A stretch of DNA of 64,000 bases from positions 434,001 to 498,000 of the forward strand of contig NZ_CP195790.1 in assembly GCF_051465645.1 (NCBI RefSeq), in the 5' to 3' direction. Positions 24,190 to 33,403 of this stretch are shown here, piece by piece. How positions within the stretch are numbered: the stretch's first letter is position 1; the number at the start of each line of letters is the position of its first letter. The notes under the pieces were generated by a model, which saw only the letters and a list, made by a program, of their open reading frames with translations, was not told where the DNA came from and made no database searches. Source of the DNA: Planctomicrobium sp051465645. GTDB taxonomy: Bacteria > Planctomycetota > Planctomycetia > Planctomycetales > Planctomycetaceae. The position numbers and the translations under genes were made by a program.

Positions 24190-26508
24190 TCAGTCTTTGT
24201 GGCTTCCCATCGGAATCGGGGCGACATCGTCTCCCATTGGAATCCGAATTAATCCGAGGAGGCTGGGGAGCATAAACAGATTGCCGAGCAATCCGCCCAG
24301 CATCGCGAGACTGACGAGAATTCCGAAATAAATCATTGGGACGAAGTTGGATAACGCCAGCACACTAAACCCGATGATCAACGCAATATTGGACAGCAGC
24401 ACTGCCAGACCTGCTCCGCCGTGAGCATAGTTAATCGCTTCCAGATGAGTTTGCCCTGCCCGACGTGCTCGCAGGTATTCTGTGACGTACATGATCGTTG
24501 TGTCGACGGTCAGACCAATCGAGACGCTGGCGATCATGGCTGTTCCGATGTTGACTGGAACATTGACAACTCCCATTCCGCCCACGACCAGAAGGAGTGG
24601 GAAGATGTTGGGAATGAGTGTGACGAACCCGATGGTGAAACTGCGGAACGCAATGATCATGCTGATGAGAATCCCGATCGAAGAGATCGCAAAACTCTCG
24701 ATCTGATCACCGAGTAAACTGGAAATCATGTAGGTCAGCAGAACATACAAGCCGGACGCTTCCGCATCAGGGAAATATTTGCGAGCGGTCACTTCGACCT
24801 GATTGATCAGCGCTAATTTCACTTCGGCTGGGCGCTGCTCCAGTGAACGCAGCATGATCCGCATACGGCCCTGCTCTACGTTATAAAGAGAGGGTTCCAT
24901 TTCTGGCTGCAAGTGCTGCATCATCTCTCGACGCTCATTCAGAAGTGCGTCGCGGAAGCGTGGGATTGCACGAAACAGACCGCGTTTTTCTTCTTCACTC
25001 AATGGAATTCGTGGAACCAGATCGATTCCGTCAATCAGCGAAATGACTTTGGTGAGTTTCGTCCCGTCGGCGAGTTCAAGTGCGCGCAAGTCATCGCACA
25101 GATCGCGAATTTTATCGAACGGGAGTTCATCAAACTCTTTCGGAACTTCAAACGAGACTTCCCAGGTTCCGACTCCCCCGAGATGCGATTCAAAGAAGTC
25201 GATGGCCTTTACCACTGGGCTCGATTGGCGGAAGTTCTTACTGAAATCGGTTTCAACTTTGAGCTTTGTAAGTCCATAAAATCCGATCAGTGACAGCAGC
25301 AGCGAAATTGCTGTAATCCACAACGGATGTCTGTATGACCAGAGGGAAATGCGGCCGAGCTGCTTCTCCATAAACTTCTGGCCGATCGGGGGACGAATCT
25401 CGGATTGAAGGCCTCCGATGAGGATTCCGCCGGGGATGATCAGTACGCAAAGAACCGGCACCAGAAGTGAACCAACTGCCATCATCAGAGAGAAGCTTCT
25501 GACAGGCGTGGCTCCACTGTTAAAGAGCGCGGCGAATCCGATTGCAGTGGTCAGAGAGACCCAGATCATGGGGACAATCAGATAGGCGAATGTCTTCTGA
25601 AAGGCTTCAAAGCGAGGATACTGCAATCGCATTTCACGATAGATGACCGTGATGTGCATCGTGGTCGCGATGGCGATGACTGTGATGAGCGAGGTCAGAA
25701 TCGAACTGACCATGCTGAGTCGGACACCGCTGAGTTCCAGTAACCCACAGGTCCAGAGTAGCGTCGCTTGAATGATCAACATTGGCAGCAACACCCAGCG
25801 AATGTTGCGGAAGAAGAACAGGATGACCGCCATCATCAGGGCTGATGAAGCGATTCCAAGTCGCCAGCTGTCCTGATCGACATAGCGGAACATATCGAGG
25901 ATCTGCACCGGTTCGCCTGCCACGTAGGCCGGGGGATCGTGCTGTGCGGCAAGGCTGCGGATCTTGGCAATCGTCTCGCGTCGGGAGATCGGGGCTGCCG
26001 CCTCGTCGAGGAGTCGCAAAACAATGCAGACAGTCTTTCTGTCTTCGCCAATCAGGATGTCTTGAGAAAGATCCGTCAACGCGCGTTCAGTCGCTGGCAA
26101 TCGCAGTGCGACTCGAACAATTCCCGATGCTCTGGGGTTACGAAGTGTTTGCCAGAGGTCCTGCGTGCTTTCCGCACGTACGCCGGGAACAGCGCTTAAC
26201 AGGGCAGAAAACGCTTCGATTTTGCGAAGCTCGTATTGGGCGGTTGCATCTTCCGATTCATATGCCACCAAGACGAACTCATCGCCACCAAACAGGGATT
26301 TGCTGCGCTGGTAAGCGATGAGGTGGGGATCGCTCTCGTCGTAGAGCGACTCAATCGATTCATCGAGCTTCAATTGAGAAGCAGGGCGCCAGAGAATAAG
26401 CGAAATGAGCGCTGTGGCAATGAGAAGCGACCAGCGGTAATCTGCCAGCCACTTTCCCCATTTCTCCCAGAATACGTGAGATGCCGCCATGATTTGAGTG
26501 CCGTCCAT
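24190..26508 (-). CDS. MMPL/RND superfamily exporter
   Basis: Proton-driven membrane exporter of 772 residues. The layout is that of the MMPL/SSD family: helix 1 at about 20-42, a periplasmic loop (45-200), five helices around 210-375 including the sterol-sensing-like block, helix 7 near 395-415, a second loop (430-590), and a final five-helix block (600-760) with GTAMIASVSIGLTVDTTIMY. It is half the size of AcrB-type pumps and needs no adjacent membrane-fusion protein; none is present. Planctomycete relatives sit in hopanoid or lipid export loci, but nothing here identifies the substrate. Confidence 0.88.
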   Translation of the reverse strand: MDGTQIMAASHVFWEKWGKWLADYRWSLLIATALISLILWRPASQLKLDESIESLYDESDPHLIAYQRSKSLFGGDEFVLVAYESEDATAQYELRKIEAFSALLSAVPGVRAESTQDLWQTLRNPRASGIVRVALRLPATERALTDLSQDILIGEDRKTVCIVLRLLDEAAAPISRRETIAKIRSLAAQHDPPAYVAGEPVQILDMFRYVDQDSWRLGIASSALMMAVILFFFRNIRWVLLPMLIIQATLLWTCGLLELSGVRLSMVSSILTSLITVIAIATTMHITVIYREMRLQYPRFEAFQKTFAYLIVPMIWVSLTTAIGFAALFNSGATPVRSFSLMMAVGSLLVPVLCVLIIPGGILIGGLQSEIRPPIGQKFMEKQLGRISLWSYRHPLWITAISLLLSLIGFYGLTKLKVETDFSKNFRQSSPVVKAIDFFESHLGGVGTWEVSFEVPKEFDELPFDKIRDLCDDLRALELADGTKLTKVISLIDGIDLVPRIPLSEEEKRGLFRAIPRFRDALLNERREMMQHLQPEMEPSLYNVEQGRMRIMLRSLEQRPAEVKLALINQVEVTARKYFPDAEASGLYVLLTYMISSLLGDQIESFAISSIGILISMIIAFRSFTIGFVTLIPNIFPLLLVVGGMGVVNVPVNIGTAMIASVSIGLTVDTTIMYVTEYLRARRAGQTHLEAINYAHGGAGLAVLLSNIALIIGFSVLALSNFVPMIYFGILVSLAMLGGLLGNLFMLPSLLGLIRIPMGDDVAPIPMGSHKD

Positions 26509-27264
26509 TTGGGGAAGACGGCCCCGTGTTGCTCAATGTCTTTGTGATGCAAAAGTCTGGCCGAAAACGTGGCTCACCCATTCTGAACCACGTTTAATCC
26601 CATAACAATAGTCCTCGAGGGCGAATCGGGAAGCGATTTTGACCTCTGAACTGAACATTCCGCAGAACAGGTGCTCTGCTTTTATGCGGTTTGCTTGTGG
26701 GGCATAGTGCGCAGTTTCGGGTGCGACGGGATTGGTGTCGTAAAACCATGTCATGTTACGAAATCGGTTTGGTCAGATTAATCCTGCTGAAATGGGTAAC
26801 CTGAATTACGTCGGAACGTGGAATTCCGGTGTTCGATGACTGATGCGACTGGAAGTTCGTTGGTTCCTGTTCGGAACTCTGTACAATTTTGCATGAGGCA
26901 CTGCAAATTTGCGGTGCAAGTGTGATCCTTCCCTGCATTTGTGACGTTGTTGGTTCTTTTTCGAACGGTCGTAGATTCGTCGGTGGGTGAGCGGTATCGG
27001 AGTCATTTGCCTGAACGCAAGTCGAGTCCTGACACACTTGCATGTAAAAACAGAACAATCGCGCTGACGTGCATTGGAAATTCCGAAGTTGCAACAGATT
27101 ATGAAAATCTCATGCAGAACGCGGGTTCCAACTGTATTAGTTCACAAATGATGTTTAATGTTGATGGATGCCGAGATTGGCTAACCCGTCGCAGAAGTGC
27201 AGATGGATTGCGTGCGCTCAAGGAGGCGATGCTGGGGCTCTCACCTTTGAGGATCACGACAGAG
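26509..27264. other. Intergenic region between exporter and TPR gene
   Basis: About 750 bases separating divergent genes. Open frames (26533-26754 minus, 26756-27094 minus, and the upstream extension of the TPR frame from 26941) have no recognisable features or ribosome binding sites. Both promoters must lie here; none could be defined by eye. Confidence 0.45.
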
Positions 27265-30200
27265 ATGAAATTGCGACATTTCGGACAGCTGGTGTTGGTG
27301 TGCCTGTTCAGTCTGGTGGTGTTCGTGCATTCGGCATCCGCTGATCCAGTGACTGACTACAACGTCGCGGTCGAATTCTATAAGCAGCAGCGCTGGCAGC
27401 TTGCATCGGACTCTTGCGAAGAGTTCATCAAGAAGTATCCGATGCACGAACGGACGCCGATGGCCCGACTTTATTGGGCTCAGGCGTTACTGCATCTCAA
27501 GAAGTACAAAGAAGCCAGAACGCAGTTCGACCAGTTTTTGACTCTTGTTCCAGACAACCCTGACCGCCCACTCGCGATGTATCGGGTTGGGGAATGCAGT
27601 TACTTTCTCAACGATGACCCCGCTGTTGAAACGCAGTTCACACAGTTTTTGAAGAGTTACCCTCAGCATGAGCTCGCCGAATGGGCCACGCTGTATCTGG
27701 GGGAAGCACAGTATCGACAGGAACGCTACGAAGCCGCGATTTCAACTTTTGAGAAGTCTCTGAAGAACTTCCCGGAAGGACGTTTGATCGATGACGTTGA
27801 GTTCAATCTGGCAGGAGCCTACGACGCGCTCGGCCAGAAGGACAAGGCGATTGAAACGTTGAAGCGGATTGCCGGGCGACCAGAGGGGCAGCGCGCGGCG
27901 GATGCTTTGTTCCAACTCGCTGCGAAATCGTTTGACCAACGCAAGTTTGATGAGGCGGCAGCCGCGTTTCAGGATCTCGTCAAGCAGCACCCACAGCATC
28001 GCCTTGTTTCGAATGCACAGCTGAATCTGGGGTATGCATTTTACCATCTTGGAAAGTTTTCCGAGGCGGTTCCTGCCTTTCAGCAGGCAGCCAAGGACCC
28101 TCAGTTCACCGTTGTGGGGACATACTGGATTGGTTTGAGTCAGAAGTCCCAGAAGGGATTCGCAGAGTCCGCAAAGACGTTGTCTGACATCTTGGCTGCC
28201 CACCCTGATGACCCGATGGCTGACAAGATTGCGTTTCAATTGGGAGACGCGGAATTCCGGCTTGGGGAATTTGCGAAAGCGGTTGGAAGCTTCGAGTTGG
28301 TGGCGAAGAAATGGCCTGACAGTGACCTCGCAGATGATGCATTGCATGCTGCGTGTGAAGCTTCGTTGCAGGCAGGAAATCTTCCGAATGCTGTTCGCCT
28401 GCATGAGCAGTTTGTCTCAGCATTTCCACAGAGTCCCCTGCTCCCGATTGAAGAGATTCTCTTCGCCCGCGTGAAGATTGCTCAGGGGGAGAAAGCAGAA
28501 TCTCCTGAGAAGGCGAAACCAGAATATTTGCAGGCTGAAACTGTTCTGAACGGACTGCTGAAATCGGACTCCTCTGCTCGGGTTAAAAGCTATGCCCGAT
28601 TTCAGCTCGCTCGAGTTTATGAACGGCTTGACGACAATCAAAAAGTTGTCAGCACACTGAAACCACTATTGGACGCTGCGGATGCTGCTGAGCAACCGGA
28701 GTACCTGGATGCTCGTTTATTGAACGCGAACGGGTATTTGCGGCTGAAAGAATATGACGCTGCCGCAGAGCAATACCGACTTTACCTTGATCAGGTGAAA
28801 GCGGTTGAAGATCGAATCGTTGGTCTGGCTGGTCTCGCGAGAACATTGACCGAAGCCAAGAGCTGGCCAGAGGTGCAGATTATTGTTGGTGAGTTGGGCA
28901 AGGTCGACACCAAAGGGGATCAGCTTGTTCGTGCAGCTGTGGCTGGCGGGGACGCTGCTTTTGATAATCAGCAATGGGTGGTTGCGCAATCGCTTTATCA
29001 GCTTGTGCTTGATCGCGGTGAGAGCGGCCCGTTCTATCTCTCTGCACTTTCAGGCCAGTCTCACTCCTTTTATGAAGAGAAGCGGTTTGCCGATGCTGCG
29101 AAGTCATTCGAAAAGCTGGCTGCTGTCGCTGATGAAGATGCTGCCCTGGGATCGCATGCGGCCTATATGCAAGCATTGTCTCTGCAACAGGCAGGTATGA
29201 AGGCCGAGGCGTTGAGTGCATATCAGGCGACAATTGAAAAGTTCTCGATGCGCCAAAAGCAGGAACCGCTCACTGATAAAGAATCTCCTGTCGGGATGAA
29301 TGCGTACCGCTCGGAAAAAGGAGCGGCGAGATTGTCACGGGAGAGCGGAGATCGCAAGCAGGCAGATCTGTTCTATCAACAGGCATACGACGAACTGAAA
29401 AAGCAGCCTGTTCCAGAACAGAGAGAGCTCGACGTCCTCCTCAATGAATGGGCGAATCTCGCTTATTCTGCTGAAGATTTTGCTCGGGCGGACGAGCTCT
29501 ATACAAAGCTGATTGCCGAATGTCCGGAAAGTCCACTGGTCTCTGAGGCGTCTTTGATCCTTGGGGAAAGCGACCGATTTGGAGGCAAGGTCGATCAGGC
29601 AAAAGCGACTTTCAAACGATTAGCCGACGACAAGAAGGTCGATGCCTTCGTTCGGCAACGTTCTCTGGTCCACCTGCTGGATCTCGCCACGGAAGATGGA
29701 GACTGGGATCAGTCACTGGCCTTGGCGAAACGAATGAAAACTGAGTTCAGTGGCGGTCCTCACTCTTTATATGCCGGTTACCGTGAAGCGGAATCGCTGC
29801 TCAAAATGAAAGAGTACGGGAAGTCTTCGGCCGCGCTGGAGGAGCTGAAAGCAACATTGCCCCAGGACCTAGCGCAGGCACCGGCGTGGTGGGGTGAGAT
29901 TTGGCTGATGCAGGCGGAATGCAATTACTGGTCGAAGGATTACGCAGCTCTGGATAAGACATTGGCCGAACTGCGAGCCAAGAACCCTGCCCCGAATGTG
30001 GTGTATCGGATCGACGCATTGCAGGGGCGCGGACTTGAGAATCAGGCTCGCTTTGCGGCTGCCAGAGAGGCTTATGCCAGAGTCATCGATTCCGAAGCGG
30101 GTCGGGGAACAGAAGCGGCTGCGGATTGCCAGTTCCGGATTGCTGAATCGTATCTGAAGGAAAACAATCTCTCCGTTGCATTGAGAGAGTATTACAAAGT

Positions 30201-30399
30201 GTATGCAGGCTATGCTGTGCCTCGCCTGGCTTCTGCGGCGTTGTTTCAGGCAGCGAGTTGCGATGTTTCGATGAAGCATTATCCGGAAGCGATGGAAACC
30301 TACAAAAAATTGATTGCAGAGTTTCCCGAAAGCGAATTTACAGTTCAGGCCAAGGCGCGACTGAAAGAATTGGAAGCTGCCGCTCAAAAGAAGATGTGA
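27265..30399 (+). CDS. Giant periplasmic TPR-repeat protein
   Basis: Exported solenoid of about 1044 residues. The ATG at 27265 directly precedes a clear signal peptide (basic start, VLVCLFSLVVFVHSASA, cleavage before DPVTDY); the frame is open to 26941 but that extension lacks family character. The mature protein is tetratricopeptide and YbgF/BamD-like repeats throughout, for example AVEFYKQQRWQLASDSCEEF, YRVGECSYFLNDDPAVETQF and METYKKLIAEFPESEFTVQA at the end. The next gene encodes a TolQ/ExbB-type proton channel, so the pair resembles the TPR-plus-channel part of Tol-Pal or gliding-type envelope machines. Specific function not known. Confidence 0.88.
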   Translation: MKLRHFGQLVLVCLFSLVVFVHSASADPVTDYNVAVEFYKQQRWQLASDSCEEFIKKYPMHERTPMARLYWAQALLHLKKYKEARTQFDQFLTLVPDNPDRPLAMYRVGECSYFLNDDPAVETQFTQFLKSYPQHELAEWATLYLGEAQYRQERYEAAISTFEKSLKNFPEGRLIDDVEFNLAGAYDALGQKDKAIETLKRIAGRPEGQRAADALFQLAAKSFDQRKFDEAAAAFQDLVKQHPQHRLVSNAQLNLGYAFYHLGKFSEAVPAFQQAAKDPQFTVVGTYWIGLSQKSQKGFAESAKTLSDILAAHPDDPMADKIAFQLGDAEFRLGEFAKAVGSFELVAKKWPDSDLADDALHAACEASLQAGNLPNAVRLHEQFVSAFPQSPLLPIEEILFARVKIAQGEKAESPEKAKPEYLQAETVLNGLLKSDSSARVKSYARFQLARVYERLDDNQKVVSTLKPLLDAADAAEQPEYLDARLLNANGYLRLKEYDAAAEQYRLYLDQVKAVEDRIVGLAGLARTLTEAKSWPEVQIIVGELGKVDTKGDQLVRAAVAGGDAAFDNQQWVVAQSLYQLVLDRGESGPFYLSALSGQSHSFYEEKRFADAAKSFEKLAAVADEDAALGSHAAYMQALSLQQAGMKAEALSAYQATIEKFSMRQKQEPLTDKESPVGMNAYRSEKGAARLSRESGDRKQADLFYQQAYDELKKQPVPEQRELDVLLNEWANLAYSAEDFARADELYTKLIAECPESPLVSEASLILGESDRFGGKVDQAKATFKRLADDKKVDAFVRQRSLVHLLDLATEDGDWDQSLALAKRMKTEFSGGPHSLYAGYREAESLLKMKEYGKSSAALEELKATLPQDLAQAPAWWGEIWLMQAECNYWSKDYAALDKTLAELRAKNPAPNVVYRIDALQGRGLENQARFAAAREAYARVIDSEAGRGTEAAADCQFRIAESYLKENNLSVALREYYKVYAGYAVPRLASAALFQAASCDVSMKHYPEAMETYKKLIAEFPESEFTVQAKARLKELEAAAQKKM

Positions 30400-30713
30400 T
30401 TCGGCAGGAAATGGTTGTCGGCGGGATCCTGAACAGACGCATTGTGCCTGACCGGACGGATTCTGGGCTGCTTTCAGGGATTGAGATAGCAAAACAGGCG
30501 GTGGTCGCGTTAGTCTGCTTCTGTCCTGAGGTCGTTGCATATGATGGCAATGGCCGTTGGACAATCGGAGTCGAATCACAATCCAAATTGTGATCAACGG
30601 GCAATTCCCCTGAAATTCAAAGTGCGGCGCACCGACACCGTGTCAGGGATGAATTTCAGGGACGAACGAGTGCGGAAATGGCTGGCGACGTGTCAGCAGG
30701 GAAAATACGGAAC
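30400..30713. other. Gap between TPR and ExbB/TolQ genes
   Basis: About 300 bases with no convincing gene and no strong terminator, so read-through from the TPR gene into the channel gene is possible. Confidence 0.45.
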
Positions 30714-31601
30714 ATGTGGCAGCGCCAATCGCTTGGAATTTGTAGTCTTGTTGGGGCCTTTCTGCTGGTCCAGTTTGCAATCGTCGCCCCGATCTTTGCG
30801 CAGCCAGCACCTGTTGGTGAACCAACTCCCGCAGCATTACCGCCTGTTGCTGTGGAAGGGGCTCCTGTAGAAGCAGCGGCCGCAGGACAGAAATCCGTCA
30901 TCGGAGAGAAGCCATCGTTTGCGACGATCGTGCTTCAGATGGTCCGATCGCTGAGCTATTTCAGTGTGCCGTTCGCTCTGGCGACGTTGATTGCGGTCTG
31001 GTTCATCACAGAACGTGTCGTTGTATTGCGTCGTGGCCGTGTGATTCCCAAGCCGTTTGTTGGTCGCTTCCTCAAATTGCTGGAAGAAGGCGAACTCACT
31101 AAAGAGGAAGCACTGCAGGTCTGTGAAGAGAATGGCAGCCCTGTCGCCGCTGTCTTTGCAAGTGGTGTACGGAAATGGGGGAAACCCAGCGTTGAAGTTG
31201 AACAGGCGATCATCGATGGGGGTGAACGCGAAGTCAACGTCTTGCGGACTCACCTTCGTGTGATCAATGGGGTGGCCACAATCAGTCCTTTGCTGGGACT
31301 GTTAGGGACGGTCTGGGGGATGCTGGAGTCATTCGATAAAATTGCATCGGCTGGTGCGATGGGGAATACTCAGGAACTCGCAGGTGGAATTGCTTTGGCA
31401 CTGGTGACAACCGCCGTTGGACTGGTGATCGCGATTCCTTGTCTGACTGCGTATATGTATCTTGCCGGGAAGATTGATTCACTCGTCATGGAGATGGATG
31501 CGTTGGGCCAGAAAGTCGTGCAGTTGATCTCTGCTGAAGGGCTTTCAGAACGCGCGTCCAAGCCAAAGAAATCTGACGCCGCAGCGAAGAAAGCCGTCTA
31601 G
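30714..31601 (+). CDS. MotA/TolQ/ExbB proton channel family protein
   Basis: Inner-membrane proton channel subunit of about 295 residues. An N-terminal signal-like helix (SLVGAFLLVQFAIVAPIFAQ) precedes a Pro/Ala-rich linker, a membrane helix near 80-100 (YFSVPFALATLIAVWFI), a cytoplasmic domain, and the two closely spaced helices of the family (VATISPLLGLLGTVWGMLES; GIALALVTTAVGLVIAIPCL). The chosen ATG is MWQRQSLG; an ATG at 30678 would add twelve residues. A periplasmic N-terminal domain of this kind is typical of ExbB2-like proteins. No ExbD/TolR gene follows, which is unusual because the channel normally needs that partner. Confidence 0.9.
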   Translation: MWQRQSLGICSLVGAFLLVQFAIVAPIFAQPAPVGEPTPAALPPVAVEGAPVEAAAAGQKSVIGEKPSFATIVLQMVRSLSYFSVPFALATLIAVWFITERVVVLRRGRVIPKPFVGRFLKLLEEGELTKEEALQVCEENGSPVAAVFASGVRKWGKPSVEVEQAIIDGGEREVNVLRTHLRVINGVATISPLLGLLGTVWGMLESFDKIASAGAMGNTQELAGGIALALVTTAVGLVIAIPCLTAYMYLAGKIDSLVMEMDALGQKVVQLISAEGLSERASKPKKSDAAAKKAV

Positions 31602-31711
31602 TTCGGTTCGGTCTGTCATGTGGCCGTGCAGTCGCCTTTTCGAGAGGAAGAAGGCAGGTTCCCGAGTTTTCGTAATGGAGTACGTCTCTTGAATGGGTTG
31701 GGATCTGCTCA

Positions 31712-32779
31712 ATGAAAAGCAATTCAATGGCATCAGGCAGTCCCGGGAATTCCAGTCGACAGGCTTCCTTCGAGTCTCAGCCGGGAGCGATTCTGCAGGG
31801 GCATTGCTGGGCACTGACGGAAGGGGCTGCCGGGATGATGAGTCAGGTCCGTGGACTTGCTCAGGCCATCGGGCTTCCGTATGAATTGAAGACCATTGAA
31901 ATGCGGCTCCCGTGGAAGAAGCTCTGGCCGGGGATAATTCCGATTCACAATGGGATGTTTCCGAATCAGGACTGGCGGCGCTGCGATGTTCCTCCTCGCC
32001 TGGTCATCAGTTGCGGGCGTCAAGGAATGATGGGAGCCCTGCTGCTGAAGAAAGAACTCGGGGATCGAGTCTATACGGTTCATCTTCAGGACCCAAAGAT
32101 CAACTCCAGGCGATTTGATCTGGTTGTTGCTCCTGAGCACGATGGGGCTAAGGGAACGAACGTCCTCTGCACCAAAGGGGCCCTGCATCCGGTGACGCCT
32201 GCCGTTCTGCAAGCCGCTGCCAACTCAACTGCTGCAGCGGGGCTTTCAGGTCTCCGGCCGGGCTTTGTTGCTGTTTTGCTGGGGGGGCCGAATAAGTGCT
32301 ACGACTTCAGTGTCGGGAGCTTGGAGAAGCTTGTCGAGCAACTTAAAGCGATGGTTCAAACTCACGATGTCGATCTCGTGGTCCTGCCTTCCAGGCGTAC
32401 TCCTGAAGACGTGCGACAACAATTTCTACAGGCGTTTGGGGACCGTCACTGTGTGTGGACGGGGGCGACAGAGAACCCCTATATGGCGGCCTTGGCCCTG
32501 TGCTCTCAGGCTGTCGTGACAGGTGACTCGGTGTCGATGATTTCTGAGGCGGCATCAACTGAAAAGCCGGTGCACGTTTTTCATCTGCCGGAGCGCCGGG
32601 TGTCTAAACGCTTCCGCCGCTTTCATCAGGAGTTTGCTGCTTGCGGGATCACCAGACCGTTTGTCGGAAGACTTGATCAGTGGACCTACCGGTCTCCGAA
32701 TCCAACGCAACAGATCGCCGATTTCGTCATCGAGCAGCTGGTCGAACAGGATCAGTCACACTCATTGCCTGTGCGATAA
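31712..32779 (+). CDS. Mitochondrial fission ELM1-family protein
   Basis: A 355-residue protein of the ELM1 (DUF1022) family, shared by alphaproteobacteria, planctomycetes and plants. The early part contains TEGAAGMMSQVRGLAQAIGL and the LPWKKLWPGIIPI motif, the middle VISCGRQGMMGALLLKK and HLQDPKINSRRFDLVVAPEHD, and the late part VVLPSRRTPEDV and TGDSVSMISEAASTEKPVHVF, resembling a GT-B glycosyltransferase fold. In bacteria the function is not established; a sugar-nucleotide transfer role is suggested by fold only. It follows the ExbB-type gene by 110 bases on the same strand. It is the last protein gene before the structured RNA region. Confidence 0.85.
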   Translation: MKSNSMASGSPGNSSRQASFESQPGAILQGHCWALTEGAAGMMSQVRGLAQAIGLPYELKTIEMRLPWKKLWPGIIPIHNGMFPNQDWRRCDVPPRLVISCGRQGMMGALLLKKELGDRVYTVHLQDPKINSRRFDLVVAPEHDGAKGTNVLCTKGALHPVTPAVLQAAANSTAAAGLSGLRPGFVAVLLGGPNKCYDFSVGSLEKLVEQLKAMVQTHDVDLVVLPSRRTPEDVRQQFLQAFGDRHCVWTGATENPYMAALALCSQAVVTGDSVSMISEAASTEKPVHVFHLPERRVSKRFRRFHQEFAACGITRPFVGRLDQWTYRSPNPTQQIADFVIEQLVEQDQSHSLPVR

Positions 32780-33039
32780 TTCGCGGGCGGGTTCTGCTCT
32801 TTGAATCAGGTTCTCTGGAGACATTTTTCTCATGTCTCTGGGCCGCTTTGCGTTTCGTTTGGCGGAATTTGACCGATCAGCGGAATGTTATTGATGGATT
32901 CTAAGTGTTTCACTGTATGGGGATTACGACTTCGTTTTTGCGTGTCACTGTGGCATGGATCACATACGGTTGATCAACACAAATTTTTTCCCTGAGGCCG
33001 AATTTTTTCTTGTTTCGAGCCTGTCAGATGCAACAATTT
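32780..33039. other. Upstream region of the structured RNA
   Basis: No gene seen. Contains two close copies of AATTTTTTC (about 32992 and 33002) and AT-rich sequence that may hold the promoter of the RNA; TTGTTT at 33011 is a possible -35-like box but no good -10 box was found. Confidence 0.35.
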
Positions 33040-33149
33040 AAGTGAGGGCTGAGCAGATACGCGGCTCAGCGGGACTAATGCCTACGAGGTAACCGGATCG
33101 GCGAAGCCGGCGAAAGTAGGGTGGTTTAGTTGTAAAGGAGGTGGATTAG

Positions 33150-33194
33150 TGATTAATGCTTGTAGTAGCCAAACCAGAGGTGGCACTGTCTAAG
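33150..33194 (+). CDS. 14-codon reading frame inside the structured RNA
   Basis: AAAGGAGGTG at 33135-33144 is a ten-base perfect complement of the 16S rRNA tail and sits seven bases (measured from GGAGG) before a GTG that opens MINACSSQTRGGTV and stops at TAA (33192-33194). That stop codon is exactly the loop of the hairpin ACTGTC-TAA-GACAGT. A second frame from the ATG at 33157 (23 codons, ending at 33228) is too far from the ribosome binding site for ideal initiation. Whether either is translated is unknown; a leader peptide, a regulatory uORF or a decoy ribosome site are all possible. Confidence 0.35.
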
Positions 33195-33328
33195 ACAGTC
33201 GGCGGGCTGTCCGCGGCGGCCACCTGAAGAACGGTGCCAGTAGGCACTGGCGATTGCTCGTTCTTCAGCTGATGACCTCTGTCACAGCGACTCGAGTTTT
33301 TTATAGACCAAGCTCGAGGTCAGTTTGG

Positions 33329-33368
33329 GCTCGGCTCTCTGAACTTCAGAGAGCCGAGCCTTTTTATT
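33329..33368 (+). terminator. Strong rho-independent terminator of the structured RNA
   Basis: Perfect 15-bp stem GGCTCGGCTCTCTGA (33329-33343) / TCAGAGAGCCGAGCC (33347-33361) with a three-base loop, followed by TTTTTATT. Only the plus-strand read has the U-tract, which shows that something is transcribed rightward into it although no protein gene precedes it for 550 bases. Confidence 0.93.
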
Positions 33369-33403
33369 GCGCGAACATTACTGGGTGCCCATGCGCGGAC
33401 CGT

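Larger units (their letters stand above)
33040..33368 (+). ncRNA. Structured RNA of unknown class with terminator
   Basis: About 330 bases of dense secondary structure and no long reading frame. Helices seen: GCTGAGC/GCTCAGC (33049-33055/33065-33071), CCTAC/GTAGG (33082-33086/33117-33121) enclosing CGGC-GAA-GCCG, TGGTTT/AAACCA (33123-33128/33172-33177), AGGTGGC/GCCACCT (33179-33185/33220-33226) enclosing ACTGTC-TAA-GACAGT and GCGG/CCGC hairpins, GAAGAACG/CGTTCTTC (33227-33234/33260-33267) enclosing GCCAGT/ACTGGC, and alternative pairings TGACCTC/GAGGTCA (33274-33280/33317-33323) or CTCGAG/CTCGAG (33292-33297/33314-33319). A 15-bp terminator ends it. It matches no RNase P, tmRNA, SRP, 6S or riboswitch consensus that could be recalled. 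Boundaries at the 5' end are approximate. Confidence 0.7.

Noticed and set aside
26756..27094. 112-codon minus-strand frame between exporter and TPR genes
   Set aside because: No ribosome binding site, no family feature, and it overlaps the likely promoter region of the TPR gene.
33270..33276. CTGATGA, the core sequence of hammerhead ribozymes, inside the structured RNA
   Set aside because: No GAAA is placed so that stem II can form between the two core segments; the only nearby GAAA (about 33113) has flanks that do not pair with the bases after CTGATGA.
33040..33368. RNase P RNA, tmRNA or SRP RNA as identity of the structured RNA
   Set aside because: The conserved sequences of these RNAs (GAGGAAAGTCC and ACAGAA-type elements, tRNA-like ends with CCA, the SRP GGAA-loop domain) are absent on both strands.
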